Assembly: GCF_000237085.1 (NCBI RefSeq)
Contig: NC_016627.1
Coordinates: 2,356,118 to 2,420,117 of the forward strand
Direction of reading: 5' to 3'
Source of the DNA: Acetivibrio clariflavus DSM 19732
Lineage (GTDB): Bacteria; Bacillota; Clostridia; Acetivibrionales; Acetivibrionaceae
Length of the DNA: 64,000 nt
In this document: piece by piece, positions 46,957 through 54,747 of the stretch
Numbering within the stretch: position 1 is the first letter of the stretch
Layout: the number at the start of each line of letters is the position of its first letter
The notes under the pieces: generated by a model
The model's input: only the letters and a program-made list of their open reading frames with translations
Database searches by the model: none
What the model was told of the DNA's origin: nothing
Position numbers and translations under genes: made by a program

Positions 46957-48759
46957 TTAGTTATTCATTCCAAGCAATATGAGTTTTAAATTAGCGTAGT
47001 CTAAGGAGTTGATATCTCCATCACCGTTTATGTCAGCAGCTGCATAGCTATTTGGAGTAGGTAAAGTAGTATCCATTCCTACAAGATATCTCTTCAACAA
47101 AGCATAGTCAATGGAATTCACTTCTCCATCACCGTTTATATCTCCTTTTTTAACATTGCCGATTGGTGTTGGAGTAGGTTGAGTATTAGGTGTACCTGCC
47201 ATTTCTTTTAAAATATTAATGGTACTGTTAAACCAAATTCTTGCAATTTTGCTGTATCCGTTTACATTTAAATGCAAACCGTCCGATGAAAGGTCTACGT
47301 TTGGTGAAAATTGCATATCACTGAGTTTTACGAAATAAACCCTTTTTCCTGCACTGGCTTTTTGCTGAACTACTCCAGGAATTGTTGCATTGTATTGCTT
47401 AACTTGTTCAGGCCATGGATAATAATCAGCTACAAATATTGTTACATTTGGCTTAGTTCTAAATATCTGGTCTATCAGATTACTAAGTCCTTCAGTGTTC
47501 ACTCTTCCCTGTAAAACATCATTACCGCCTATCCAAAGCAGTACTACGTCAGGATTATATGTATTGAGCCAGTTGTCTATATTGCTTGCAATTTGAGGAA
47601 TTGTCCAGCCCGAGTGTCCTTCATTGTCCTTGTCAGGCAAAGAGTTCGGTCCGCGTCTGTTGGATCCGACAAAATCAATGCTTAATCCTGCCTCTGTATA
47701 CAACCTGTACAATTCTGTACGGTATCCTCCCATATCAGGGTCTCCCATACCTTCAGTACATGAATCTCCAACAGGCATTATTTTTATTGTCTTACCTGAT
47801 GACGGTACATTAGGTGTTGCTGTCGGGAAATTAGGTGCCGGTGTTGGAGAGCCAAACCATGGGAATGGGAAATCCCCCGGTATTGGGAATGGAAAATTAT
47901 TTCCTGGTGCTGGTGTCGGTGTTGGTGTGCCAAACCACGGGAATGGAAAATCATTTCCTGGTGCCGGTGTCGGTGTTGGTGTGCCAAACCATGGGAACGG
48001 AAAATCATTTCCTGGTACCGGTGTCGGTGTCGGATTAGGTTGAGTATCAGGTGTACCTGCCATTTCCCTTAAAATATTAATAGTACTGTTAAACCAAATT
48101 CTTGCAATCTTGCTGTATCCGTTTACATTTAAATGCAAGCCGTCTGATGAAAGGTCTACATTTGGTGAAAATTGCATATCACTGAGTTTTACGAAATAAA
48201 CTCTTTTTCCTGCACTGGCTTTTTGCTGAACTACTCCAGGAATTGTTGCATTGTATTGCTTGATTTGTTCAGGCCATGGATAGTAATCAGCTACAAATAT
48301 TGTTACATTTGGCTTAGTTCTAAATATCTGGTCTATCAGATTGCTAAGTCCGGTAGTATTTACATTTCCTCCTAACAAAACATCATTACCGCCTATCCAA
48401 AGCAATACTACGTCAGGATTATATGTATTGAGCCAGTTGTCTATATTGCTTGCAATCTGAGGAATTGTCCAGCCCGAGTGTCCTTCATTGTCCTTGTCAG
48501 GCAAAGAGTTCGGTCCGCGTCTGTTGGATCCGACAAAATCAATGCTTAATCCTGCCTCTGTATACAACCTGTACAATTCTGTACGGTATCCTCCCATATC
48601 AGGGTCTCCCATACCTTCAGTACATGAATCTCCAACAGGCATTATTTTTATTGTCCTGCCTGCTCCAAATGACGGTACTGCAAACATACCGCCTATAATA
48701 GCGCTGATCAAAAACAATGAAAGTATCATTTTACTTGCTTTTAATCTGAGTTTATGCAT
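46957..48759 (-). CDS. Cellulosomal tandem CE3 acetylxylan esterase with dockerin
   Basis: 600 residues, secreted. A signal peptide (1-33), a first SGNH/CE3 domain (~35-237) and a Pro/Thr linker with repeated FPFPWFGTPTPTPAPG units come first. A second, nearly identical CE3 domain (~323-523) and a type I dockerin (~536-598, GDINGDGEVNSIDYALLKRYLVG and DINGDGDINSLDYANLKLILLG) follow. The catalytic Ser45 (GDSCTEGMGD) and His209 with Asp206 (SDGLHLNVNG) are present in both copies. CE3 enzymes remove acetyl groups from xylan. It is transcribed away from rsgI, 320 nt downstream, a likely target of that sigma-I system. Confidence 0.94.
   Translation of the reverse strand: MHKLRLKASKMILSLFLISAIIGGMFAVPSFGAGRTIKIMPVGDSCTEGMGDPDMGGYRTELYRLYTEAGLSIDFVGSNRRGPNSLPDKDNEGHSGWTIPQIASNIDNWLNTYNPDVVLLWIGGNDVLLGGNVNTTGLSNLIDQIFRTKPNVTIFVADYYPWPEQIKQYNATIPGVVQQKASAGKRVYFVKLSDMQFSPNVDLSSDGLHLNVNGYSKIARIWFNSTINILREMAGTPDTQPNPTPTPVPGNDFPFPWFGTPTPTPAPGNDFPFPWFGTPTPTPAPGNNFPFPIPGDFPFPWFGSPTPAPNFPTATPNVPSSGKTIKIMPVGDSCTEGMGDPDMGGYRTELYRLYTEAGLSIDFVGSNRRGPNSLPDKDNEGHSGWTIPQIASNIDNWLNTYNPDVVLLWIGGNDVLQGRVNTEGLSNLIDQIFRTKPNVTIFVADYYPWPEQVKQYNATIPGVVQQKASAGKRVYFVKLSDMQFSPNVDLSSDGLHLNVNGYSKIARIWFNSTINILKEMAGTPNTQPTPTPIGNVKKGDINGDGEVNSIDYALLKRYLVGMDTTLPTPNSYAAADINGDGDINSLDYANLKLILLGMNN
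47191..47793 (-). repeat. CE3 coding repeat, copy 2
   Basis: This ~600-bp segment encodes the second CE3 domain and is nearly identical at DNA level to 48050-48657, including silent positions, except for a few changes and one codon loss. The similarity indicates a recent tandem duplication or ongoing gene conversion. Confidence 0.85.
48050..48657 (-). repeat. CE3 coding repeat, copy 1
   Basis: First copy of the tandem ~600-bp repeat within the CE3 gene. The two copies are separated by the repetitive Pro/Thr linker. Confidence 0.85.
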
Positions 48760-49081
48760 TTATTATTCCCTCCCAATTATAATTTTTTAAATTATTTATT
48801 TAATATAAAATTTTCAAAAACATATAAACTGAAATGATAATTTCTTTTTCTCATCCCGTAATCTCTATAAAATATTTTCACGGGACATCAATTTGTTTTC
48901 GATAGTTCCGAAAGGTAAATTTAGTTTTGGTTATAGAATTAACTGGTATCTTGCGTTGTAAGTCCAGAAATCTTGCAGCTAACAGGTAATTCAAACCTGT
49001 TTACCAACCTGGTTTCCTTCCCCATCAATTACACTCCTTTCCTTCAATATTTTTATTTATAATAAACAACAAACTTTTTTG
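48760..49081 (-). promoter_or_regulatory. Upstream region of the CE3 gene
   Basis: About 320 nt without a gene. TCCCGT (48854-48859) pairs with ACGGGA (48880-48885) in a possible leader hairpin about 100 nt from the start codon. A sigma-I promoter is expected from context, but I cannot assign one confidently. Confidence 0.4.
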
Positions 49082-50623
49082 CTATTTGACTTCAATCTCT
49101 TTGAATGTAGCATCTTTTTTATCATCATCTGAAGTTATTTCATCCACCTGAATTATAAAATGCTTATGCCTTATATATCTGTCAGGATATTTATAGGATT
49201 GAAACGAAGTTAAACTTTCATCCGCCAGCCCGGGTACTTTTCTAAAAGTTGCATTCTCTTTAAAATCATTTGAACCGTCAAACGGTTTGAGAACAATTCT
49301 AAAATTCTCATTTTTCAGATAAAAACCCGGAAAATTCTTTGACTCAAAAGAAATACAACTCGGGTCAGCCAGGCCTGAAACTATTTTAAACATACAGTCG
49401 TCCGGCAATATTCCATTGGCTGAAATATAAGCATCAAAATGTATTTTGTGCTGTATAAACTGGCCCGGATAATTGTATGCCTCAAATTTCATATAGACTG
49501 AATTTGACGATTGCATCGGCGGCATTATCGGCGACATGAACGGCATCGTTGGCATAGGTATTGGCATTATTATCGGATATGATGGAACAGCGGATGCAGG
49601 TGTTGATGTCGGTATAGATTTTGGTGTTTTATTTGGTGTTGGAATTATTGTCGGTTTTGGTGTTACCATCGGTGTTTGTGTTTGCGTTGGTATTAAAGAT
49701 ATCGTTGGTATCTGGTATATTGCTTCATTGCTAACTTCCTGAGTGCTTACCTCATCAGATGGGACAGGAGTTGTATTGTTTTCGGTGTCTTCTGCTTTAT
49801 AAATAGGAGTTGCAGGTACAGGTGTAGTTACAATGTTATAGTCTTCTTTTTGATTTATCTTTAATTCTATCAACTCTTTTACACCAATACTCTTAGCTTC
49901 TTCAATGGAAAAATCTTTTATACTGTCTTTCAATTCAGTGAACAATTTATACCTTCCGGTTGAAATTCCCATTTCCTGTGCATCTTTTCTTTCAGATTTA
50001 TCCGCTTGTACAATATAAATACTGATCTTGCCGTCTTTTTCTACACTATTTTTCAACGAGCTCACTATTGAGTCGAGTTTTTTTCTGTCAGTCTGATATT
50101 TCTCGTTATTTTCTCCATTATCGTTATTCAAAGTACTTGAAACCAAAACGTAGTCATTTTCGGTCTCAGATACAATTCCATTGCTTTTTGCCGCACCGAT
50201 TAAATCATTAACAACTTTAGAAACCTCAACCTTTCCGGCACTAAAATTTTTAATCAAAACTTTTGCATCCTCATTTAACGGAATCAGCCCTAAAACCAAC
50301 CCTTTTTCATCAATTTCTATATCAAGGCTGGGATTGATGTCAATGCCAATATAAGCAAAAGTTTTGGAACCGGAAATAATACCGCTGTCATTAACTATTC
50401 CTAAAAGTCTTAAAGCAGCAGTCAAAAGCAATAAAATGCATGCAGCAGTCGATATCAGTTTTATCGCGAAATAGCCTCTTCTGACAATATCCTTCCGTGT
50501 AAACTCAACTTGTTTTCCTACATATATCGCAGGAGTTCTCTTTATGTAAAAGCACTGAAAGTCGTCAGTAGTGACTATTGCTCTATTTTTTGACAGTTTT
50601 ATAACAATACCTTCATATTTCAT
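49082..50623 (-). CDS. rsgI: RsgI-type anti-sigma-I factor with CBM42-like sensor domain
   Basis: 513 residues. The N-terminal RsgI cytoplasmic domain (1-45, GIVIKLSKNRAIVTTDDFQCFYI) binds SigI. One membrane helix (~51-77) and a periplasmic domain with the conserved Asn97-Pro98-Ser autocleavage motif in GIDINPSLDIEID come next. A Pro/Thr/Met linker (~280-365) and a C-terminal domain (~370-513) with repeated beta-trefoil units (KFEAYNYPGQFIQH, FESKNFPGFYLKN, FQSYKYPDRYIRH) match CBM42/AbfB arabinose-side-chain binding modules. It senses arabinoxylan outside the cell and releases SigI. It lies 41 nt after sigI. Confidence 0.93.
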   Translation of the reverse strand: MKYEGIVIKLSKNRAIVTTDDFQCFYIKRTPAIYVGKQVEFTRKDIVRRGYFAIKLISTAACILLLLTAALRLLGIVNDSGIISGSKTFAYIGIDINPSLDIEIDEKGLVLGLIPLNEDAKVLIKNFSAGKVEVSKVVNDLIGAAKSNGIVSETENDYVLVSSTLNNDNGENNEKYQTDRKKLDSIVSSLKNSVEKDGKISIYIVQADKSERKDAQEMGISTGRYKLFTELKDSIKDFSIEEAKSIGVKELIELKINQKEDYNIVTTPVPATPIYKAEDTENNTTPVPSDEVSTQEVSNEAIYQIPTISLIPTQTQTPMVTPKPTIIPTPNKTPKSIPTSTPASAVPSYPIIMPIPMPTMPFMSPIMPPMQSSNSVYMKFEAYNYPGQFIQHKIHFDAYISANGILPDDCMFKIVSGLADPSCISFESKNFPGFYLKNENFRIVLKPFDGSNDFKENATFRKVPGLADESLTSFQSYKYPDRYIRHKHFIIQVDEITSDDDKKDATFKEIEVK

Positions 50624-50664
50624 TTATACCCTCCTAAACTCAAGATACTTATGTAAACGCACAG

Positions 50665-51396
50665 CTAACATATTTTATTTAAATACTTTTTAAAATTTCT
50701 ATAGTCATTTCCGTATATCAGGCACAAGCAAATTATAAATTCTCTGTTTCTTTCAACGGTCTTCGGATGCACATCAATTATTTTCGAAAGCTCTTTCATG
50801 TAAAAATACTTTTTGTTTTTCAACTTGTCGTATATTACCTTGTTTTCAACTATCTTTTTAGCTATGCCTATGCAAATTTGCTTTGAGTCTTTATGTTTCG
50901 GCATATAATCGGGTAAATTTTCAATATTCAGTCCAAAATCTTTCAATTGTTTTGAAAAGTCCTTCAGTTCGCAAATGAGTTCATATCTGTCCAATTCATT
51001 TCCGGCACCGAAGGGATTTATATGATTCTCAAATTCATTTTCGTTTTCAAAATATGAAAACGGTATTTCTTTTTGGCAAACAGCCGATATTTTTCTGAAA
51101 TAATCCACCATTCTTCTCTTTATAACCATTTCAGCAAATTTAATAAAACTTTTTCCTTTAGTACTGTCATACTTTTCTATTGCCTCATCAAATGCCATTA
51201 AGCCAATGCTATATTCATCACTGTTTTTCATATCAACTATCTTTGATGAATAAAAGCTTGAAACAACCTTTAATATAAAGGGAATATAGTCTTCAATGAA
51301 TTTTTCTTTTAACTGCTTGTCCCCTTTTTTTATTTTTTCAATAATATGTGCAGCTGTTTCATCGGCATAATTTATAATAGCTGAAATAAATAGCAT
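50665..51396 (-). CDS. sigI: RNA polymerase sigma factor SigI
   Basis: 243 residues. The sigma-2-like region runs from KKGDKQLKEKFIEDYIPFILKVV to KRRMVDYFRK (about 20-115), and the C-terminal DNA-binding region carries the helix-turn-helix MKELSKIIDVHPKTVERNREFI near residue 200. Family members direct transcription of cellulosomal genes when their cognate RsgI binds polysaccharide. It is the first gene of the sigI-rsgI operon, and GTGAGG lies before the ATG. The RsgI partner carries a CBM42-like sensor, so arabinoxylan-responsive genes are likely targets. Confidence 0.94.
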   Translation of the reverse strand: MLFISAIINYADETAAHIIEKIKKGDKQLKEKFIEDYIPFILKVVSSFYSSKIVDMKNSDEYSIGLMAFDEAIEKYDSTKGKSFIKFAEMVIKRRMVDYFRKISAVCQKEIPFSYFENENEFENHINPFGAGNELDRYELICELKDFSKQLKDFGLNIENLPDYMPKHKDSKQICIGIAKKIVENKVIYDKLKNKKYFYMKELSKIIDVHPKTVERNREFIICLCLIYGNDYRNFKKYLNKIC

Positions 51397-51712
51397 TTTA
51401 TCTTACCTCACAATAGTAATAATCAATAATCTTCCGGGTCATTAAATAAAACTATTCAATAATAACGCCCTGTTTATTTATCGGGTCTTTAAATTTATTT
51501 AATTATAACCTTTGAAAGGCTAATCGTATAAATATTTCAAGGTTTTAAATCATTTTTATCTTCTTGTCATTTTATATATTCGAAATCGTTTTTTCTTTTA
51601 TGTTCGGAATTTTAGTAACAAAATTAAAAATTTTTCTATGAAAAAAATTATTTTATCGAATAGTTAAATAATAATGAATTTTTCAGTATATAAAATACTG
51701 TCTTGCCACATA
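51397..51712. promoter_or_regulatory. sigI upstream region
   Basis: About 315 nt of AT-rich DNA between sigI and the plus-strand RNA promoter. On the minus strand a CGAATATA box lies near 51575, a possible -10 of the sigma-I CGAA type, which would fit autoregulation; the -35 is not clear. No gene is seen. Confidence 0.3.
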
Positions 51713-51740
51713 TTGACACGAATTTTTGCTGTAATACAAC
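51713..51740 (+). promoter_or_regulatory. Promoter of the large structured RNA
   Basis: A perfect TTGACA (51713-51718) is followed after 16 nt by TACAAC (51735-51740, 4 of 6 to TATAAT). Predicted start is near 51748, nine nt before the 5' arm of the closing stem of the structured RNA. Confidence 0.55.
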
Positions 51741-51747
51741 ACAAAAT

Positions 51748-52206
51748 AATAGCGTAGGGTTCATGATGATTGAGCCAAGATTGTTATAAGGTTTGTTATA
51801 AGCTTTATAACAGTCGGCCAAAGGTTAATATCAGGTTTTGTTCTTCACTAAGGCTTGATATTAGCCGGCGGGCAGAGTATTATATGTTCCGTAAGGCTGT
51901 ATTGTAGTAGCAACTGCTACTGCAGTATGGTTGAAAGGGATGTATAATATTCGAGCTAAGATTGTCAGAAGTTTCGCAGGCATTGATTTTAATGACATTA
52001 GCCTACCCATTAACACGGTAGTCCCTGTGGCATAAATTTCGATGCTGGAGGTTTGTTGCAGTCGAAAGATTGCAGCAGGTTTCCAAGAGATTTCTGATAA
52101 TCGAGCAAAGGTTGTTATAGGTCTTGTAAAGCTCTATTGCAGTCGAAAGATTGCAATAGGGTTGTCAGAGACTTATATCAGCCGGAGTTAAGATCATCAT
52201 GGGCTC
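51748..52206 (+). ncRNA. Large structured RNA of unknown class (about 450 nt)
   Basis: A 15-bp closing stem joins 51757-51771 and 52192-52206. Inside are a 7-bp hairpin (51795-51801/51805-51811), a 14-bp arm (51826-51839/51850-51863) and a 15-bp arm (51876-51890/51937-51951) that encloses a 15-bp hairpin with AACU loop (51897-51911/51916-51930). A hairpin near 52003-52021 and two GAAA-tetraloop hairpins of 10 and 11 bp (52054-52063/52068-52077 and 52134-52144/52149-52159) follow. The last two share the apical GCAGUC-GAAA-GAUUGC. GNRA loops only appear on the plus strand, as does the promoter, so it is plus-strand RNA. No long reading frame exists. It is not group I/II intron-like and carries no known riboswitch motif I recognise. 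Its 3' end touches the glpQ stop codon. Confidence 0.8.
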
Positions 52207-52937
52207 TATTTATTATTTAATGCTTTAAGGGCAACATCGGGTATATTGGTTATTATACCGTCTATCCCAATTTTGGCCAATCTTTTCATTTCACCTACAT
52301 CATCCACTGTATATGTGTGTATCTTTATATTTCCTTTGACAGCAGCTTTTTTCATATCTTTTGTCACGTCTTTGTACCAGGGATGAATAGCATCTATTTT
52401 GAACAACCTCGCCAATAAAACAAAATCCTTGGTAGACGAAGTAAATAAAATTCCGGTCCGTATATTTTTATCCAATCTCTTTATGGTTAAAAGGCTTAGT
52501 GTGCTAAAGGAAGACACAATAATTCTGTTTCTCATATTGAATCTATCTATCAGTTCGACAACCTTTTTCTCTATTGAATTAAACTGCAGCCATTCCTTTT
52601 TTATTTCAACATTGATTAATCCGTTCCAATTTTTTAAATAACCAAAAACTTCTTCCAAAGTGCAAATGGGTTCATTTTTGAATTCTTCCGAAAACCAACT
52701 GCCAAAGTCCAGAGTTTTAAGCTGTTCCAAAGTCATACTGTTAACTTTTCCGCTTCCATTGCTTGTTCTGTTTACCGTTGTATCGTGGATTACAACCACA
52801 TGTCCGTCCTTCGAAAGTTGTACATCTATCTCAATACCATCGGCCCCCATTTGAACTGCTTTTTTAATAGCACTCAATGTATTTTCCGGCGCATAGGCTG
52901 ATGCTCCCCTGTGTGCTATAACCAGCGGTCTGTTCAT
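52206..52937 (-). CDS. Glycerophosphodiester phosphodiesterase
   Basis: 243 residues, cytoplasmic (no signal peptide). The GDPD signature HRGASAYAPENTLSAIKKAVQMGADGIEIDVQLSKDGHVVVIHD (residues 8-50) holds the catalytic His and metal-binding Glu/Asp. NVEIKKEW and HTYTVDD near the C-terminus are typical. It hydrolyses glycerophosphodiesters to glycerol 3-phosphate plus alcohol. The gene runs toward the large plus-strand RNA, whose last base overlaps its stop. Confidence 0.95.
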   Translation of the reverse strand: MNRPLVIAHRGASAYAPENTLSAIKKAVQMGADGIEIDVQLSKDGHVVVIHDTTVNRTSNGSGKVNSMTLEQLKTLDFGSWFSEEFKNEPICTLEEVFGYLKNWNGLINVEIKKEWLQFNSIEKKVVELIDRFNMRNRIIVSSFSTLSLLTIKRLDKNIRTGILFTSSTKDFVLLARLFKIDAIHPWYKDVTKDMKKAAVKGNIKIHTYTVDDVGEMKRLAKIGIDGIITNIPDVALKALNNK

Positions 52938-53056
52938 ATTACCCCCACCTAACTTGTTTTTATTCTGTAGATTGCTTCAAATCCTTTTCATTTACTCCTA
53001 AATTTAATACCAAACGTATTAGTACGATTATTGAAGCAAATTTATTCAATATAAAT
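52938..53056. other. Intergenic region upstream of glpQ
   Basis: AT-rich spacer containing the likely glpQ promoter. I see no defined element other than the direct repeat that begins at 53057. Confidence 0.4.
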
Positions 53057-53185
53057 ATATATTAACATAATACTCATTTATATTTAATTATGTGATATTA
53101 TTTCTATTATTGTATCAATTTAACATCATTTCATCCAGTAAATATAATCGGCAATCATTCCAAACTCTTTACCTTTTTATATAAA
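53057..53185. repeat. Direct repeat R1 flanking the immunity-like module
   Basis: About 125 bp that recurs at 57584-57711 in the same orientation with roughly 80% identity, sharing blocks such as TATTAACATAATACTCATT, TATCAATTTAACA and AGTAAATATAATCG. R1 and R2 bracket the 4.4-kb stretch of zinc-ribbon, YfbM and IS110 genes. Confidence 0.8.
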
Positions 53186-53227
53186 TAAAAATCACTCAAA
53201 AACTATGCCAAGGTATTTATAAAAAAT

Positions 53228-53257
53228 AACCCTGATGCAGTTCTTCCGCACCAGGAC
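53228..53257 (-). terminator. Terminator downstream of the small zinc-ribbon gene
   Basis: On the minus strand CCTGGTGC pairs with GCATCAGG, followed by TTATTTTTTAT. It lies about 90 nt beyond the stop at 53346. Confidence 0.7.
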
Positions 53258-53345
53258 CAACCGTTTCTTTGCTGAATATGACCTGTTTGTCTTTTCATTA
53301 TTTCAATTAACTTTGTAAAAAACATATTGGTGAATAATAAATTGT

Positions 53346-53714
53346 TTAGTTGTAAGAATCCTTTTCAAAAGTGTCAGATATAGTTACTTTAGCTCCACAT
53401 GCAGCACACATTTTTGCTCTTGGTGTTCTTAATGGCTTTCCGCAACATTTACAAGGCTGACCATATATTGAAATCCTGTGATGCATTATTGCATTATGAT
53501 TAAATCCACTAAATCCTGTTATCTTCTCATATTCTTCACAGACAGGTTTAAAAAAATCATTTAAAGGTGTATTTTCAAGAGAACTTCCGGTATTTTTTCG
53601 AAACGTTTTTACCTTTTCAGCACACTCTATATATATTGTGTGAATTCTCTTATATTCCTCTTCATCCAGCATCCCAACTTCTTGTCTGCACCGCCAACAC
53701 CACATTATTTTCAT
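53346..53714 (-). CDS. Small zinc-ribbon protein, candidate immunity-associated gene
   Basis: About 122 residues. CWRCRQEVGMLDEEEYKRI at the N-terminus and CKCCGKPLRTPRAKMCAACGAKV at the C-terminus supply two Cys pairs each, a likely zinc ribbon. The middle is helical (FKPVCEEYEKITGFSGFNHNAIMHHRI). Function unknown; proteins of this look recur near polymorphic-toxin loci. The ATG at 53714 is chosen for its GGTGAAGGG upstream. It lies 127 nt after the YfbM-like gene. Confidence 0.7.
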   Translation of the reverse strand: MKIMWCWRCRQEVGMLDEEEYKRIHTIYIECAEKVKTFRKNTGSSLENTPLNDFFKPVCEEYEKITGFSGFNHNAIMHHRISIYGQPCKCCGKPLRTPRAKMCAACGAKVTISDTFEKDSYN

Positions 53715-53841
53715 AAAGCCCTTCACCTCAAACGTAGAAAACACCTACATTAACAATATTCATTTAATTAACAAAAATAAAACACCACCATAAGATACCT
53801 TGTAAATTTCATCATAAAGCCATCATGCTTCAAGCAGACTA

Positions 53842-54333
53842 CTATTGGTCAACTGTAAATATGACATCTCTATTGGTTTTTGCAACCTTCTCATAAAACT
53901 CCTTAATACATTCAAACCATTCCCACATATACTCAAAATCCTCTTCATTCAGCTCTTCTGCATAATCATCAGCAATTTGGTAATATAACTCCCTCAACTT
54001 CTCCTTGCTTATTGATGAGACTTCTTTTGCTATTTCCTTAACCAAGTCATTATTTTTTAATGATACATAGTAATACGGTTCAGTATTTAAAATCTCACCG
54101 CCGAAAATTATAGAATTTAAAGGTGCTTTCCCACCAAACAGTTCAAGTTTCCCATCAGCAAAGCATCTATGTATTGCATCCCAGGCCTTATCAGTCTCAC
54201 ATAACCAATCTTCATCCCATTCTTCCTCAATATTCTCTTGAATGTAATCAACCAATTCATCATCATCTTTACAATTTCTTAATTTTTTGGACTCAGACGG
54301 TTTAATTGCAAAAAGTACTCCTCGACAAGACAT
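53842..54333 (-). CDS. YfbM/DUF1877 family protein
   Basis: 163 residues. GVLFAIKPSE at the N-terminus, ETDKAWDAIHRCFADGKLELFGGKAPLNSIIFGGEIL in the middle and an acidic helical C-terminus (EYMWEWFECIKEFYEKV) match the YfbM (DUF1877) family. Members occur as immunity proteins or adjacent genes in toxin loci. The role here is inferred from its place in the module beside the 1267-residue toxin. Confidence 0.82.
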   Translation of the reverse strand: MSCRGVLFAIKPSESKKLRNCKDDDELVDYIQENIEEEWDEDWLCETDKAWDAIHRCFADGKLELFGGKAPLNSIIFGGEILNTEPYYYVSLKNNDLVKEIAKEVSSISKEKLRELYYQIADDYAEELNEEDFEYMWEWFECIKEFYEKVAKTNRDVIFTVDQ

Positions 54334-54495
54334 TTTTTAACCACCTTGTACAATTAATATTGTATTAAATCAGTGACCGAAGCCACTGTTCGACCCATTA
54401 AAATTCATTGTTAACATAACACTTCAAACTTCATTCTTTTCTAAACATCAAGCACATCATCCGGCTTCACATCTTAGCCATTTTGCCAGCAACTG

Positions 54496-54525
54496 TTGGC
54501 CTGAACCTTGACAATCATGTATAAT
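54496..54525 (+). promoter_or_regulatory. Candidate promoter of the IS110 bridge RNA
   Basis: TTGGCC (54496-54501) and a perfect TATAAT (54520-54525) are 18 nt apart, giving a start near 54530. IS110 elements may also build a stronger promoter when the circle joins the two ends. Confidence 0.4.
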
Positions 54526-54529
54526 ATCT

Positions 54530-54745
54530 TCCGGACTTGGAAGGTGAGTGTTTCACCTCCTGGGACGGACCTTAGCGGGCCGATTACCCGTAAGAAAGAG
54601 TATTTATCCATTCCGGTAAGTCTACATGATTTGGCTGGTTGAGGCCAGCTCTTTGGCTGGTTCCTCGTGTCACATGCAAGGTTGTTTGCTTACATGGGAA
54701 GGAATGGAGGCTTTTAAGTCCATTAATCTTAAAAAGGAGGCATTT
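54530..54745 (+). ncRNA. Candidate IS110 bridge RNA
   Basis: The 215 nt between the promoter and the transposase ATG hold a 5' hairpin GGAAGGTGA/TCACCTCC (~54538-54560), a GC-rich internal segment (GGACGGACCTTAGCGGGCCGATTACCCG) and a 3' part with CATGCAA/TTGCTTACATG pairing and repeated TTGGCTGGTT. This length and place match the bridge RNAs that guide IS110 recombinases to target and donor DNA. I cannot assign the target- and donor-binding loops, so function is inferred from position and structure. Confidence 0.55.
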
Positions 54746-54747
54746 TA

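Noticed and set aside
51748-52206. Group I or group II intron, riboswitch, or CRISPR array
   Set aside because: No domain V or P7-like core, no intron ORF, no known aptamer motif recognised and no regularly spaced repeats.
54508-54525. TTGACA and TATAAT six bases apart upstream of the IS110 gene
   Set aside because: Spacing of 6 nt cannot make a promoter; the TTGGCC box 18 nt upstream of TATAAT is more plausible.
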